In this document: piece after piece, positions 11,079-23,134 of the stretch
How the letters are laid out: each line of letters begins with the position of its first letter
Numbering within the stretch: position 1 is the stretch's first letter
Assembly: GCA_032622095.1 (NCBI GenBank)
Contig: CP136065.1
Location: 42,507,503 to 42,571,502, forward strand
DNA: 64,000 bases
Source of the DNA: Siphonodentalium dalli
Taxonomy: Eukaryota > Mollusca > Scaphopoda > Gadilida > Siphonodentaliidae
Direction of reading: 5' to 3'
Translations under genes and position numbers: made by a program
Notes under the pieces: model-generated
Database searches by the model: none
Seen by the model: only the letters and a program-made list of their open reading frames with translations
What the model was told of the DNA's origin: nothing

Positions 11079-11284
11079 AAAAAAAGAGTTCACTTGTCAC
11101 CTCCAGGGCTATGTCGTGCGGGATTTGGATTTCATATATTGATTTAAATAATAAACAGTGGCATGAAGCCACAAGGCTGCATTATCGATTGATATTGTGT
11201 CTGGGTTTCGACGTCAAGTTTATCCCTCGCTGTCAGTCGCTTGCAAATTTTGTTCTGGTACGTAGGAATTCCCTGCAATACAAT

Positions 11285-11593
11285 ATGCATAAAATTATAC
11301 TCATGTGCATTATGCTTGGATTGGCGGCATTAACTGTGATAACCAACGTGTATTCAGAAGACACTGTGTTTTGTCAAGCAAGGGGTTTAACTCAAGTCGC
11401 TGGGCTCTTGGCGATCAACGTTTATCGTGAAGTCGGAGTGTCCAACATTAAGCGTTGTCAACGCGCATGTGCATATGACGTAAACTGTCGTGATTTCTAT
11501 TTCGATTACAAACGGAAGGTCTGCTTCATGGAGGGCGATCAAGGGACAGCTCGTGAAATTACTGGCGTGTACCGCGGACCGAAGGAATATTTG
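11285..11593 (+). CDS. PAN-EGF-C-type lectin gene, exon 1: signal peptide and PAN/apple domain
   Basis: ATG at 11285 starts a typical secretory signal (MHKIILMCIMLGLAALTVIT, residues 1-20, cleavage probably after about residue 24). A Cys-rich PAN/apple-like module follows (residues ~30-95), with cysteines in CQARGL, KRCQRACAYDVNC and VCFMEGD. The exon ends in phase 0 at a good donor (TTG|GTAAGT at 11594). The earlier in-frame ATG at 11111 gives no signal peptide directly after it. Together with the exons at 18455, 42253 and 43872, phases 0-1-1 join exactly into 834 bp, a 277-aa secreted protein. PAN modules bind proteins or carbohydrate. A role in mucosal or haemolymph recognition is inference from domain content. 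Confidence 0.85.
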
Positions 11594-12715
11594 GTAAGTC
11601 CATCTATACCACACATACCATATGATACCAATATAAATCATGCCTGTCTGAAATCCACATGTGCATCTGAGGCCAGAGGTTTGGTGCCATGATTTCTCAG
11701 TCGGAGAACCAAACGAAGAACCCAAACAGAATCAAAATAAAGAGCCAAATTCACATGCAACATAACACGTTTCTAAATGTTGTCCTGGAGGGAGAACTAA
11801 TATGACCTGTGTCACGGCGGGGAATCACGTGGTTTCGATGTTGGTCAGTACCACACATTCAAAATGGCAGAGGCGAATGCAAACGCACAAGCACATAATA
11901 TATGAGGAACTGACACAAAACATGGCAGTTTAATTGTTATGAGCACATGCTGGTTTATTTTAAAAACAAGTTAAGATACCTTATTTGTTCGGAAATACTC
12001 AGTAGTTTACTATAACATTCTGACCAAAGTTGCAAGTCGGAGGTTCGTGCAATACACCAGTCCATACCTCTTGGAGAATCCTTCGACTGACAACTTTGGT
12101 CAGAAGGTTAGAGAAACCAACTGTGAGTTTGGACACAAATGAGATATCAGCTTTTTGACAAAAAAGTATAGCATATGCTCGAACCTGCCAAAATACTATG
12201 TAAAAAGAATTATCATAGTTTAATACCGTTTTCTTCGTTTCTGGTCGCGTTTGCGATCTCATCGGCCATTTTGAATGCGTAATACTCATCAACTCGAAAC
12301 CACACGTGTGTTTAATTACGAAGACTGTCCAGTTTAAAAATGATACGGTCAGTTGGAGATAGATCAGAAACCAATATTAGGTATACATATATATATGTAT
12401 CACATTACTATGAAGATTTGTGTGGTTTTTTGAAAAATATGTTGACCCCAACAACATGAAAGTATCAGAACACCAGTCCAGAAGTATCAGCTTTGGTTAA
12501 TGGTCATTAAACAAACGTGTTCTCTCAACTATATTTGTCCCACACGTAAATATCATGACAACCCTCATTAAGTTGTGTAATATCTTCACCATTTATAATT
12601 TCCGCCATGGTTCAGTAAGTGCACTATCATAAACATTTGAGTCATTTTTCAAACATATTTGATGTCTAGTTTGGGAATCGTCCCTGCATTGTTGAGGTTA
12701 TATGGTATCAGCCAA
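11594..12715. other. Start of intron 1 (11594-18454), no elements recognised
   Basis: First 1.1 kb of the 6.86-kb intron. I recognise no coding exon and no repeat family here. Other parts of the intron are listed as separate repeats. Confidence 0.5.
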
Positions 12716-12718
12716 TAA

Positions 12719-13131
12719 GGGTACGTTCACACACTGGCAAGTTTGCACGGCATTTTTTTGCAGGCATTTTCTGATAGAAAACCCTATTGTGCCAGAATAT
12801 GAACGCCAACATGCTTATAAAATGCATATTTACCAAAGCTAACGACAAGAGGGGTAACATTTCGGTAGTTCCACCTGTAACGGTGCTACTAACACATTAT
12901 TTTAAAAGATTGATTCTTGCGAGATAATTGCATGCTATTTACAAGCAAATATTGACAGCATCGTTGCTAGTGGAACTACATAGTAGATACTTATCATGTG
13001 TGGTTAGCGGTGTTACCGATGCATTTTTATATTTATCGTTCCGTTCATACATGTATTCTTACACCACATGGTTTTCTATGATACAGTGCCCGAAAAAATG
13101 GCGTGAAAACTTGCCAATGTATGAACGTACC
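12719..13131. mobile_element. PIF/Harbinger-like MITE with TAA target duplication
   Basis: About 413 bp with inverted ends GGGTACGTTCACACACTGGCAAGTTT (left) and the matching complement at 13083-13131. The ends are flanked by TAA on both sides (12716-12718, 13132-13134). A 3-bp TWA duplication is the hallmark of PIF/Harbinger transposition. No transposase frame, so non-autonomous. Inside intron 1 of the lectin gene. Confidence 0.82.
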
Positions 13132-13134
13132 TAA

Positions 13135-13569
13135 GGGCCGTTTACATTGGTTTAGATCTGTGTACATTTCTACACGTACACAAGTGTAAACCGTTAGGTA
13201 CTACAATGCACACAGATGAAAACGGTAATCGTTCCTGTGAGCAAAAATCGAATCGGTTATAAGTCATGGTCAACACCGATGTATTGCGACAGGCAAATCG
13301 GATTTTATTAATCATTACTCGGACCTGGCGTATTTATGTGCTAAATCTTTGTTAGTTCAACACACCAATTAACCTATTCCATGGCATCAGATGATTCACT
13401 GAGGTGATCACATTTAAGTACTTGGTGTATATATGGCCAAGCAAACATCTGGGGCAATTTTGCATTTTTCTGAAACCGAAATCAGAAACTCGGTTCGCAT
13501 CCAGAAGCAAGGAATCGCGGAATGACCCACATTTTTTTATACGGCTTCAACGGTTTCTGAAATTTCGCG
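13135..13569. other. Intron 1 spacer
   Basis: Begins with GGGCCGTTTACATTGG, which looks like a second MITE end placed directly against the Harbinger-like element, but no partner end was found. Nothing else recognised. Confidence 0.4.
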
Positions 13570-15240
13570 TCGTATTTCATTATCAATGTTCAATCCTCGT
13601 GAAATTCCTCGAGGGGAGGGGGTGTCAAGTTGGAAATTCCCAACACTTGGAAAGCTGGGGGCCAATCTTGATGTTTGCGATTTTCATGTTCATATTTCAA
13701 AAATTTCACACTGGGCCGATCATGGTACTGTATGGTCCTGCACCCCCTCGGTGCAGAAAAAGCTGAAGGGGTCGAGACACAAGTTTTAAAATAACTTAGA
13801 AACGGCACTCTCCCACGAGTTAGATCACTATAGTTCGCAGAGACGTGGGGACAGGGGGGGGGGGTTGGGGTGTCTCACCCCCCCCCAACTTTGGTCAAAA
13901 TTTTCAACAGTTGGAAATTTCATACCTGCCAAAACATTAGAAAGTTTACACCAACAATAGGTTGAAAATATTCTTGTAGTTTGATTTCCAAACAATTTAT
14001 TGCGGGGAATTAATTGTTTTGGACCAATATTTGCATATTTTCCAATTTTTAGTAAAAACTTTGGACTGAAATGTTCATCAGTTGGAAATTTTCCAACCTT
14101 ATGGGGATGACAGGTTGGAAATTTCCAACACTTGGAAAAGTTGTGTCCTGGTACCTCCCCCGTGGTCAGTCAAATACTGCTAGTTAATTTAAGAAAACAA
14201 TATTGTCATACATTTGGTTAACATTGTCATTGGAATTGTCATCAGTTGGAAATTTTCCAACTCGAGGAAGGCTTGAGGCTATAGTCTAGATGCTAGGATT
14301 TTGTGATTTTCTTGTTCAGATTTCAAAATTTTCCTACACCGGGCCGAACCATGGTCGACCCGGTGTGTCATTGTCCCTCCCCCGTGGCCAATTCAAAACT
14401 GTTAATTAGTTAAAGAAAATAATCAACAATTTTAATACATTTGGTCAAACTTGTGGCCTGAATTGGTCATCAGTTGGAGAATTTTCCAACCTGATGGGGA
14501 GCATGAGGTTTGAAATTTGCAACACTAGGAAAGCTTCAGTTGAGGCAAGTCTAGATGCTAGGATTTGCGATTTTCTTGTATATATTTCAAAAAATTTCTC
14601 ACACAGAGCCGAACAACCATGGTCAGCCGGTGTGTCCTGGTCTCTTGTCTGTAGCCGTGTGCATTTGTCTGGAGTCAGACCACTAGATGTTAGGATTTAT
14701 GCAATTTTTCAGGTTAAAATATCTGAATGTTCTCATACCGGGAATATGGAACCATGGTTTATGAATATAAGGGTATTAGGCCTGAACACTGAGGTGCAAG
14801 GAGGGTGCAAATGGAATTATGGAAAACTTTTGTTTGGTCTGATTCTGATTTCAGGGGGGGGGGTGTGCAGTTGGAATTTGCCAAGGTGGATACCCCCCCC
14901 CCCAACGGAGACCCTCTAGCCACGTCCCTGTATAGTTGTTAGGATTTAGGCAATTTCCAGGATCTCAAAAATTTCTCAGACCTTGCTCAGACCCAGTTGA
15001 TCCAGTATGGATTACTTATCCATTCATAACAGGATACATACACAGCTATCATCCAGGTATGTGAGGGAAAAGTTGGGAAAAAATAAAACTCAAGGGGAGG
15101 GGTGCAAATGGAATTATGCAAGCTCGTGGGATTGTTGTTCTGGTTCAAGGGGAGGAAGTGCAGTTTGAAATTCCAATATGGAAATCCCCCCCTCACGGAG
15201 ACCTTAAAGGCACGTCCCTGTGCGACATACAAATGTAGAT
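13570..15240 (+). repeat. Degenerate ~200-300 bp repeats with TTGGAAATTTCCAA motifs
   Basis: Diverged units recur at about 13590, 14080, 14240 and 14465. Each contains CAGTTGGAAATTTTCCAAC, then GATGCTAGGATTT, TTTCTTGT and a CCGGGCCGAACCATGG-type stretch. Later partial units end in ACGGAGACC...CACGTCCCTG (about 14905 and 15205). The same terminal motif recurs near 39135-39165 and 50290, so this is a dispersed family. Interrupted by G and C homopolymers (13849-13890). Confidence 0.75.
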
Positions 15241-15679
15241 CAAATCGCTTTGGTCAGCTGATAGTGGATTATTTTGCTGTTGCCTGGCCTAAACTAACGA
15301 GAACTCATAGTGAATTATCCGTTACCAGAGTGCTGACGAGCGCACGTTCACTGCCAGTAATAATGTTGTGATCACAGTAATGTGTGACATAAGAATTCAC
15401 ACATTTCTGTAGACAGATCGTACAAATATCAGCCTCACTATCGATGCAGTCTGAGAAGAATTTTGAACTAAATAATAATAGTGCATACTTTTGTATCAGA
15501 ACTCAGTGGACACCATATATTGATAATAGTTAGGAATAGGGTATACTACATGCAATTATAGTATTTAGTGTTATATTTGTCAACTTTGTTTGTATTTAAA
15601 CCTAATGTGAATTCGTGTCTGGTTTAATGGGTGCAGTTAGACATTCTGGTGTAAACATTATTTGCTCCCAATACAAAAC
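15241..15679. other. Intron 1 spacer
   Basis: AT-rich; no gene or repeat recognised. Confidence 0.4.
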
Positions 15680-16165
15680 TAGAGGTGTGACTGTCCCAAT
15701 GGGACTAATGATACCCCCCGTGTTTTTAAAATTCTAAGATGTTTCACATGTCAGTAAACATTTTGTTAAAATAATAAAATAACAGTTCCCATTGCAGGTG
15801 CACAACCCTAACCCTAATCTTAAACCTATTGACCGAAAAATTTAGGAATAAAAGCTCGGACAAAATTATGCATGTTGCAAAAAAAAGGCGTCATAATTGC
15901 AGGTGCACAGGTTCCCATGGTACTAAATATCTGTGCCAAGTTTTAAACAAATTGACCTAAAAATGTAGGGATAAAAGCTCGGACAAAATTATACATGTTG
16001 CGAAATTTTTCTAAGTCGAAAAAAGGGGGATAACTGCACCAAAAAAAGTCAGAAAACGACTCAGAAAAACTCCGGACAAATTTGTGTCCACGGACGGACG
16101 GACAAGCTGATTCCAGTATACCCCCACAACTTCGTTGCGGTGGGGGGGGGGGGGGGGGTATACAA
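15680..16165. mobile_element. Dispersed element ending in GGACGGACGGAC and TATACCCCC
   Basis: Two diverged direct copies of TAGG(A/G)ATAAAAGCTCGGACAAAATTAT (about 15843 and 15967) precede a CGGACGGACGGAC run and a foldable TATACCCCCACAAC...GGTGGGGG...TATAC terminus (16118-16163). The left side opens with CCCAATGGGACTAATGATACCCCCC. It looks like a non-autonomous DNA element of a kind common in bivalve and gastropod genomes (recollection); borders are not exact. Confidence 0.55.
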
Positions 16166-16949
16166 AATTAATATTTCAACAAAATGCTGATGGATGATTA
16201 TGTGTGATTGGAATGGGATGAGACAAAAGCCTATTGTGGATTTTGTAAAAGTCCTCTCCCAGATCGCTCAAATTTCTCGAACGATAAAAGGCCGTTCGGG
16301 CGAGTCAGGCGAGAATTTTTGCTGGTTTGTTACTTTAGATAACTCAGGGGTGAATTTAATATAGATCACACTCAACAACAGACAGCAAGAGATAAAATCA
16401 GAAGTGTAGTGCGGTAAGATTTGGGAAATGAAGATAACCAATGAAAATACTATGATTTTCCCTAATGGAAATTTCGGGTGAATCTTCGCGTATAGGGTTA
16501 TTTCTGATAATAATATGACCATACGCTAGCGTAATTAACGAACCAAATCAAAACCACTCATATGAGGGTAGCTGAGGCTTTTTTTTTTTATCAAAATCAG
16601 TGTATAGATTCTCTGGTATTGCCTCCAAATAAGATTCACATAAGGCTATATTTCCTGGGTTCGTCGAATAAATGGACCCCAATTGTAATTTCGAGTATAC
16701 TTTAGGCAAATCGTACTTCCGGGTATAGTCTTGATCGACAGCTAGACAATTCATGGTTATAAACTACTACTACCAACATCAAAGTGAAAATAGTTATACC
16801 TTGTCGAGATGGGAACGGAAACATCTTTAATGAATTTAACCAATTTATTTCTTTTCTTGACGCTGGGTGAGCACTACGTCGGAGATACTATACAGAGAAG
16901 CGTGTCCATTTCATAGCTGTTCATTTCATTCAAATGTGTCACCGTGTCG
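16166..16949. other. Intron 1 spacer
   Basis: Short minus-strand open frames at 16268-16754 show no recognisable domain. Nothing else is seen. Confidence 0.4.
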
Positions 16950-17605
16950 ATTTCAACGAAAATCGGCGAACAACGTCATCTTGTAACTTTCCCCATTGAC
17001 CGAGTTCGCCTGAATGTATTTTCTGCTTTGTTCATAATTATGTGTTTCCTTTCGAATCCATAAAATAGTATATTTATGGATTATCACATGCATGTATGTA
17101 CTATATTGTCTTATGATAACAATTGATTCCTTATTAAATATATGTTATTTCGTTTCGCACAGTACCGCACCGTACCAAGTGCTGTACATTAAATGCCACA
17201 TTCGCACAGTAGAACGGTAAATTCGTGATGACATTCTTAATATATTTCATATCAGGAATTTCGATTACTTTTCACTCGCCCCGATATGTGTAGACTGTAG
17301 TTACTATAGTGTCGTTATTTATTGTGTCTTATTTTCTCAATAAACGGTAAACTAACGCTACGAATGAACTTACATTGTAATTATATGTTCATAATTCTCA
17401 TTTGCAATACCAGTAATCGAAAGACACAGTAACAAGATTTTCCGATTACGACATTAATGCTTTAAGCCTACCGATCTACTGTGCGACAAACGTGGTCGCT
17501 AAAATCAAAACAGCTGCGTCGTATTAGATAATAATTGGTGACGTCACAAAATCAGATATAGTTTAAATACGACCCAAAGTGTCCGGCTTTGGTTCGTTAT
17601 TGTGT
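16950..17605 (+). repeat. ~650-bp dispersed repeat, inverted partner at 44862-45490
   Basis: Runs from AACGAAAATCGGCGAACAAC to AAGTGTCCGGCTTTGGTTCG. Its reverse complement is found 27 kb downstream with many shared blocks (TTTCGTTTCGCACAGTAC, CAAGTGCTGTACATT, ATTATGTGTTTCCTTTCGA). It contains two copies of GATCTACTGTGCGAC-like sequence or complement. No coding frame. Probably a non-autonomous transposon. Confidence 0.85.
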
Positions 17606-18454
17606 TTGGTAGAGCATATATCAGTTCCGATCTTGAGGCCTATGGTATAAATGGCATTCTAACAGGTAATGATGGGCTGTCTCAACAACACGCATGCACA
17701 AAATTGGTAATGAGATCGAAATTACTACATTTCAGTCTCAATCGCGTGTGGTATACTTGGCATTTGCGACTATGCCAATGATAGTAGTAGGGGTGTGCAC
17801 ATGTGTATACACGACCGTCAGTTGACTCTTTAAACTTGTCCAGGTTGGTACAATTTCCCACACACTCTGGTAGTCTATTCCAATCGCTTATTAGAAATTT
17901 TAAAGATGCATAACCCGAGTTAACACTCGCAAATTACTATTTCCTTGGATTCGGGGGTAAAAAATATTGTATTCGAGTCGAGGAACCAACCCATCAAAGT
18001 CCAGAGTGATCAGATATCGATTTTTGAAATCTATTATCTTTCACCACCGATAATTTTTAATGGCCCAGTAAACGGTTGACGAGAAGACGGTCTAGGACCA
18101 AATTGCGGATGAAGATGGATAACTCTAAATTAAAGTGGCTTTTTTGTGTCAGATATTTGACAAACCTGCAAAATTTCGTTGAACAAAATTTGATAAATAA
18201 CAAGTTTTGGGCAATTTTTGTACTTTAGTTGACTGCACGGTTAGCATTAATTTTGGACATTTGAGATTTTGGGATTAAAAAAACATTGTTGTTGTTGGAA
18301 TCTGGTGATATGGTGATCATCGAATCGGATTGAGTATATTTAAGCTGTTTCTTCCCGTTGGTGTAACATTTATAATTTAATATCTAAAATCCAAATTGTG
18401 GTTTCGAACTTTATATTATACCTTTAAAATAATAATATGTGTTACCTTATACAG
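17606..18454. other. End of intron 1
   Basis: No repeat or exon recognised until the acceptor (TTACCTTATACAG) at 18454. Confidence 0.5.
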
Positions 18455-18554
18455 GATGACACACATCCATGCGCCTCGAATGTGTGCACATCAAGCCAGA
18501 CATGCTTGCCAACGGGGACTGCACTTGCCGGGTACAGATGTTCACAGGTGAACG
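18455..18554 (+). CDS. PAN-EGF-C-type lectin gene, exon 2: EGF-like segment
   Basis: Acceptor TTATACAG precedes codon-phase-0 sequence encoding DDTHPCASNVCTSSQTC and AGYRCSQ, a short EGF-like module with four cysteines in C-x4-C-x5-C-x11-C order. The preferred donor is AACG|GTGAGT at 18555 (phase 1). A weaker donor CAG|GTGAAC at 18548 (phase 0) would pair with an alternative acceptor at 42254, so two in-frame splice variants differing by three codons are possible. The module lacks the last Cys pair of a full six-Cys EGF, unless the next exon completes it (WCP follows after splicing). Linked to exon 1 by phase and by domain logic, not by transcript evidence. Confidence 0.78.
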
Positions 18555-18989
18555 GTGAGTACATCAACGGGTTTGCTCCAACAATTTGGAATATGGAATT
18601 CCAATGCAGCACCACTGATGTGAAACAAATATTTTCCAATGTCCTTGTTAGTAGAATGTTGGAGTGAGTGAGATGTAGCTTCGTGTGTCTGCATGTACAT
18701 AAATGTCTCAGGGTTCCAGACATCCAGTTACAACAACAACAACAACAACTGGGCCACACTTGACACTTGTCCAATTGCAAGGATAGGAGGCGTGGTCTGT
18801 CTGTTTGTTATCGCTACTTGTCAATGCATTGTCCGGTCACGCGACCTGTTGTCGCTATCTAATCTCCTTATCAGGTGAATAACCCGTGCGCTTTGAGAAA
18901 TTACGACGAATGCAAGGTCTGTTGTTTTGCGGTTAGATATCAACTTATATCATGGACGAACATGACTTTTGGAACTCAAAAATATCTTT

Positions 18990-20410
18990 TGAGGGCATGG
19001 GTGAGGCCCGGCCACACATACCCCATAGAAACACCACCACCGCTCCCCCGGGGTACCATCCGGACGGGTGAAAATGGGGTATGGACCATTTTCGAGAACG
19101 GGAAGGATTTCGGCGAATTTGACGGCATGAATGGGTGGCCCGCCCAAAAATACGATAGAAACATCACCCCTCACCCCGGGAGAACTGGTGTATGGACCAT
19201 TTTCTAGAACGGTAAGGATTTAGGCTAATTAATTTGGCAGCAGGAGTGGGTGGCCCGATCAAAATACACCATAGAAGCCCCCCACCCACCCCTCACCCGC
19301 GGGGGGGGGGTGCCACAGAGGAGGTGGAAATGGGTTACGTCCAAATACCGAATAGAAACACCCCAGACCTCACCCCCGGGGAAGGGTACCTCAAATAACC
19401 CCTATAAACACTCCACCCCTCACATCCGGGCGGGGATGGGGTGGGTTACCACCCGAGGGGTGAAGATGGGATATGGACCATGTTCGAGAACGGTAATGAT
19501 TTCGGTCAATTTGACGACAGGGGTGTGTGGCCCGCTCCAAATATCCCCTAGAAACATCCTACCATCATCCCTGGAGGGTACCACCCTGCTGGGGTGAAAA
19601 TGGGGTATGGAGCATTTTATTCCTTATTCGCAAAAATACATGCCTCTGCCGGTCAATATAACGGTATGTGTAGGTGGCCCGCCCCAAATACCCCATAGAA
19701 ACACCCCACCCCTCACCCGGGTGTCGGAATGGGGTATGGACCTTTATCGAGAAAGGTAAGAATTTCGGCCAATATGACGGCATTGGTGGGCGGCCAGCCC
19801 TCAAATATAGTCCATAGAAACACCCCCACCCTCACCGCGGGTGGTTCTACCTGAGCGGGTGAAAATGGGGTATGTACCCCGGGTGCACGTTGGGGTGTTT
19901 CTACGGGGGCATTTGGGGTGTGCCACCCACCGTTCTCGAAAATGGTCCATACCCCATTTCACCCGGGTGAGGGTGTTTCTAGGGGGTAATTGGAGCGGGC
20001 TACCCACTCCTGACGTCAAATGGTCCATATCCCATTTTCACCTCCTGTGGTGGTTCCACAGGGTTGAGGGGTGGGCTGTTTATATGGGACATTTGAGCGG
20101 GCCATCCATCCATGTCGTCAAATTGGCCGAAATCCTTACCGGTCTCGAAAATGGCCCATATCCCATGTTTACCCCCTCGGGTGGCATCCCCCCGGATGTG
20201 AGGGGTGTGGTGTTTCTATGGGTTATTTGGGGCGGCCCATACCATCAAAATTGGCCGAAATCCTTACAGTTCTCCAAAATGGTCCATACTCCATACCATT
20301 CCCCCCAGGGTGGCCGTTACCCCCCCCCCCCACCCCGGGTGAGGGCTGGTGTGTCTCTGGTGGGTATTTGCGGGCCACCAACCCATGCGTCAAATTGACC
20401 GAAAGAGACC
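18990..20410. repeat. Degenerate ~120-145 bp GC-rich repeats with orientation switch
   Basis: Forward units (about 18995-19850) carry CCCCATAGAAACACC, CACCCGGG, GAAAATGGGGTATGGACCATTTTCGAGAACGGTAAGGATTTCGG (in pieces) and GGGTGGCCCG. From about 19870 to 20410 the same motifs appear as reverse complements (GGTGTTTCTA...GGG near 19893, 19973, 20210, 20348). Spacing varies from about 50 to 146 bp. Open frames through it are repeat translations, not genes. Confidence 0.9.
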
Positions 20411-20755
20411 TTTTTGTGAATAAGGAATCAGTTTAAAAAGTTATGTTCGTGTCTAACGTGTCAAACTTATCAGTCCGATCCATCCATGCTCTCAGTCGCC
20501 AAAGCGACATCCGAACGAGCGAATTGCAAACAAACATATATAATAGAAATCATCCATCACACTGGCACATACTTTGTTAGAATTTATCTTATAAGTACCG
20601 ACATCGCCTCCTCCTCCAGACTCTCCTGCATGTACATTGAGTGACAAACGCCCTTGCATAAACGCCTCCCCAATTAAAAATAAACACTCCCATATACGCG
20701 AAGAAACAACATCAAAACTGGGCGAATAAAATCGACCGAATAATTAAACCCACAA

Positions 20756-21150
20756 AACTAGGTTTTAGTCAAACCTGGGGTAGAGTGGTTTAACTTTGAT
20801 GATTTTTCAAAGTATATTTAAAGGTATATTTTCGAGACCAGACGTATGGTACGTATAAATCATATATACCGAAGCTTATACTGATGATTATATAGCCAAT
20901 TCACCACAAACAATTAGTAATATTACCATAACTTTATCACGTCAATAAAACCTAGTTTTAATTGAGATCGAATTCCACAAAATAAAACTGAGTTTATCAC
21001 AAAACTGAGTTTAACTATACTAAAACCCAGTTTTACTCCCATAAAACCTAGTTTTACTACAGTAAAACCAAGTTTTACTCCTACTTAAACCTAGTTTAAA
21101 CTGGAGTAAAACCTGGTTTAGAATAAAACCTAGTCTAAACTAGAGATGCC
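20756..21150. repeat. AAAACCTAGTTTTA tandem cluster, DNA-element remnant
   Basis: About ten imperfect copies of a ~20-bp palindromic motif (AAAACCTAGTTTTACTnC and variants), densest at 20945-21130. It ends in CTAAACTAGAGATGCCGATTCGG, which resembles the terminal sequence of the element at 40515-40966. Confidence 0.7.
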
Positions 21151-22746
21151 GATTCGGACCCATGTTCTCATTGCTACAGTAAAACAATTTTGAAAACCAA
21201 ATACAACATATAAGCTATGCTTATATATATACTAAAAAGTTATTAGGACAACGTCCAAACGTCGAGTAGGCTATATAACAAACATTTATGGCGCGTCCAC
21301 ATGTACCTGCAAGAAAATATCTGCAAGAAAATATCAGGTACAATTGTACACTGATATTTTCTTCTGCAAAGATTGAGCCCATGAGAACGCGGCGGTCTTG
21401 AACGCGTTAATTGAGCTCAATCAGAACAGTATTAGTCGAGCTGGTTCATTGGCACAATGTCTTTAATGCTGCACCAACGCAGCTCCCGTCATGAAATTAG
21501 ACTTGTTGCCAAATCTGCATTTAGAGTAAACTGGATATCTGGAATTCCATGGTTACTCATGTGTAAGAATTGGACGACATGCATGTTCTTGAGCAGAGCG
21601 AAGTAGTTATACAATCTAAATAACCAAGGCTGTAGTTACATCCTTAATAAAAATCACAAAAACTCAAAAGTGATATCATTTGTGATCTGGTACACTCATT
21701 GGTTTAACAGTTCAAATAAATTAATTTTTGGTAGCAAAAACTGTGTTTGTGTTGAAAACCAGGAAATGTCGTTTGACTCGTTTCGTAATAAGTGTGACAA
21801 AATGCACAACACGATTTCTTTTCTAAGAAATAAAGGCACCAGTGTATCTCTTACTAATGAGTTATATATAAATTCCGGGATATAAAATAATAAACATGAA
21901 TCGAAGACACTTGTCCGGAAACACTTCTATCAATTAATAGCGCCCGCTCTCCCGCGGCGAAGCCGCGGAAGCGAAGCGACCAGGGTATACGTATGCGAAT
22001 ATGAGATATATACTAATCGACTTTTTCGGCCCAATCTAAAAATAAATTGAAATCACCTAAAATAGGATAATTTATTCATAACTCAAAGGTCAGCGGAGTC
22101 CAAAAATGATTGTTGGCGACGGCCGCCATTTTGTATTAATTAATGCCACCTAAAATGTGTTTCACAATTGGGCAAAATGCTCCAGGGCAAAAATAAAAAA
22201 CTTTGATCTAGCAACTGTTAGCTATACTTCATTATATGTAGGAACATCATGCTCCTAAAGCCAAATATATTTTCAAAAAGTGAATGTAAATTGAACAAAA
22301 GCTCTGGTTAACAAAAAAGTTAAATTGCATGAAAAAGTTTTGTTTACATATTTCATAAAATTATTAAAACTATTTACCCCGAAAGAGGAATCTAGCGACC
22401 TTGCTGGCCGTTTACATATTATCTTCAATTTTCTAACGGTATTTCCGCCTAAAAGATTGATAAAATATTCTCAAAGTTCAAGGCCGACAAACGGAAACTT
22501 TAAGTTCCGATTGAAAGATCGCAGAGTCATTTTAAGATTGCTTCTTGGGAAACCAGTAAAGGCGTCATGACATCAAGACGTACATCATGACGTCACTACC
22601 GACACCGGCGCGCAAAATTCCAGACAGGACTGCGTCGATGGCCAGACAGCTGAGACTCGTATTACATGGCAGGCTAAATATCCACATTTACTTTATATGT
22701 GATTATTTACATACATTGTATATATCATTTTCTTGTGTCCCATTAT
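21151..22746. other. Intron 2 spacer
   Basis: No exon recognised. A GC-rich GCCGCGG/GAAGCGAAGCGACC patch lies at 21940-21985. GTCTTTAATGCTGCACCAnnGC...CCCGTCATGAAAT at 21459-21496 recurs at 62842-62879 beside a hairpin, so it is a dispersed repeat fragment. Confidence 0.45.
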
Positions 22747-23134
22747 AAGGGTGGATACACACATGCATGTAATTTCTGTATGTAAAATACATGTATTTTA
22801 CATGGCCACACCAATAATTGACAACATTAATCACCTGCGCGCGAGCGGTTCATTGTTAACAGGCCAGACAAGTGAGTAGTGCTAAGCGAAGTCAAATTGT
22901 CTTCTATCAGTACATTTAAGGCCAGTCCAAAACATGTCTTCTCTTACGGATGCGGAAATTAGTCAAGTCTGTGTGATATCTGACATCAGAATCCATTCGT
23001 CTGGCATATGTAGGCTTGATGTAGAAAATGTTCAACCATGATGCTTGTTTGGGTGGGGTCTCGAAAGCTTCAAATCGCTAAGGGACTTAGTTGAATGTAT
23101 CGGGCGGAATAATCTGGGCAAGAAGGTACAATAT
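22747..23134 (+). repeat. Dispersed element R2, inverted copy at 40968-41383
   Basis: Begins AAGGGTGGATACACACATGCATGTAA and runs to AGAAGGTACAATAT. The reverse complement is at 40968-41383 with most blocks conserved (ATAATTGACAACATT, GTTAACAGGCCAGACAAGTGAGTA). The leading GGGTGGATACACACATGCATG also occurs at 23503 inside the foldback, so this is one end of an element family. Confidence 0.85.

Noticed and set aside
15814-15830. Telomere-like ACCCTAACCCTAA
   Set aside because: Only two repeats, inside a dispersed element; no further telomeric sequence.
16268-16754. Two adjacent minus-strand frames of 68 and 84 codons
   Set aside because: No domain, no splice-site support and no repeat conservation.
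20071-20436. Open frames of 121-185 codons through the GC-rich repeats
   Set aside because: Frame content changes with each degenerate repeat unit, and the same motif is read in several frames; not coding.
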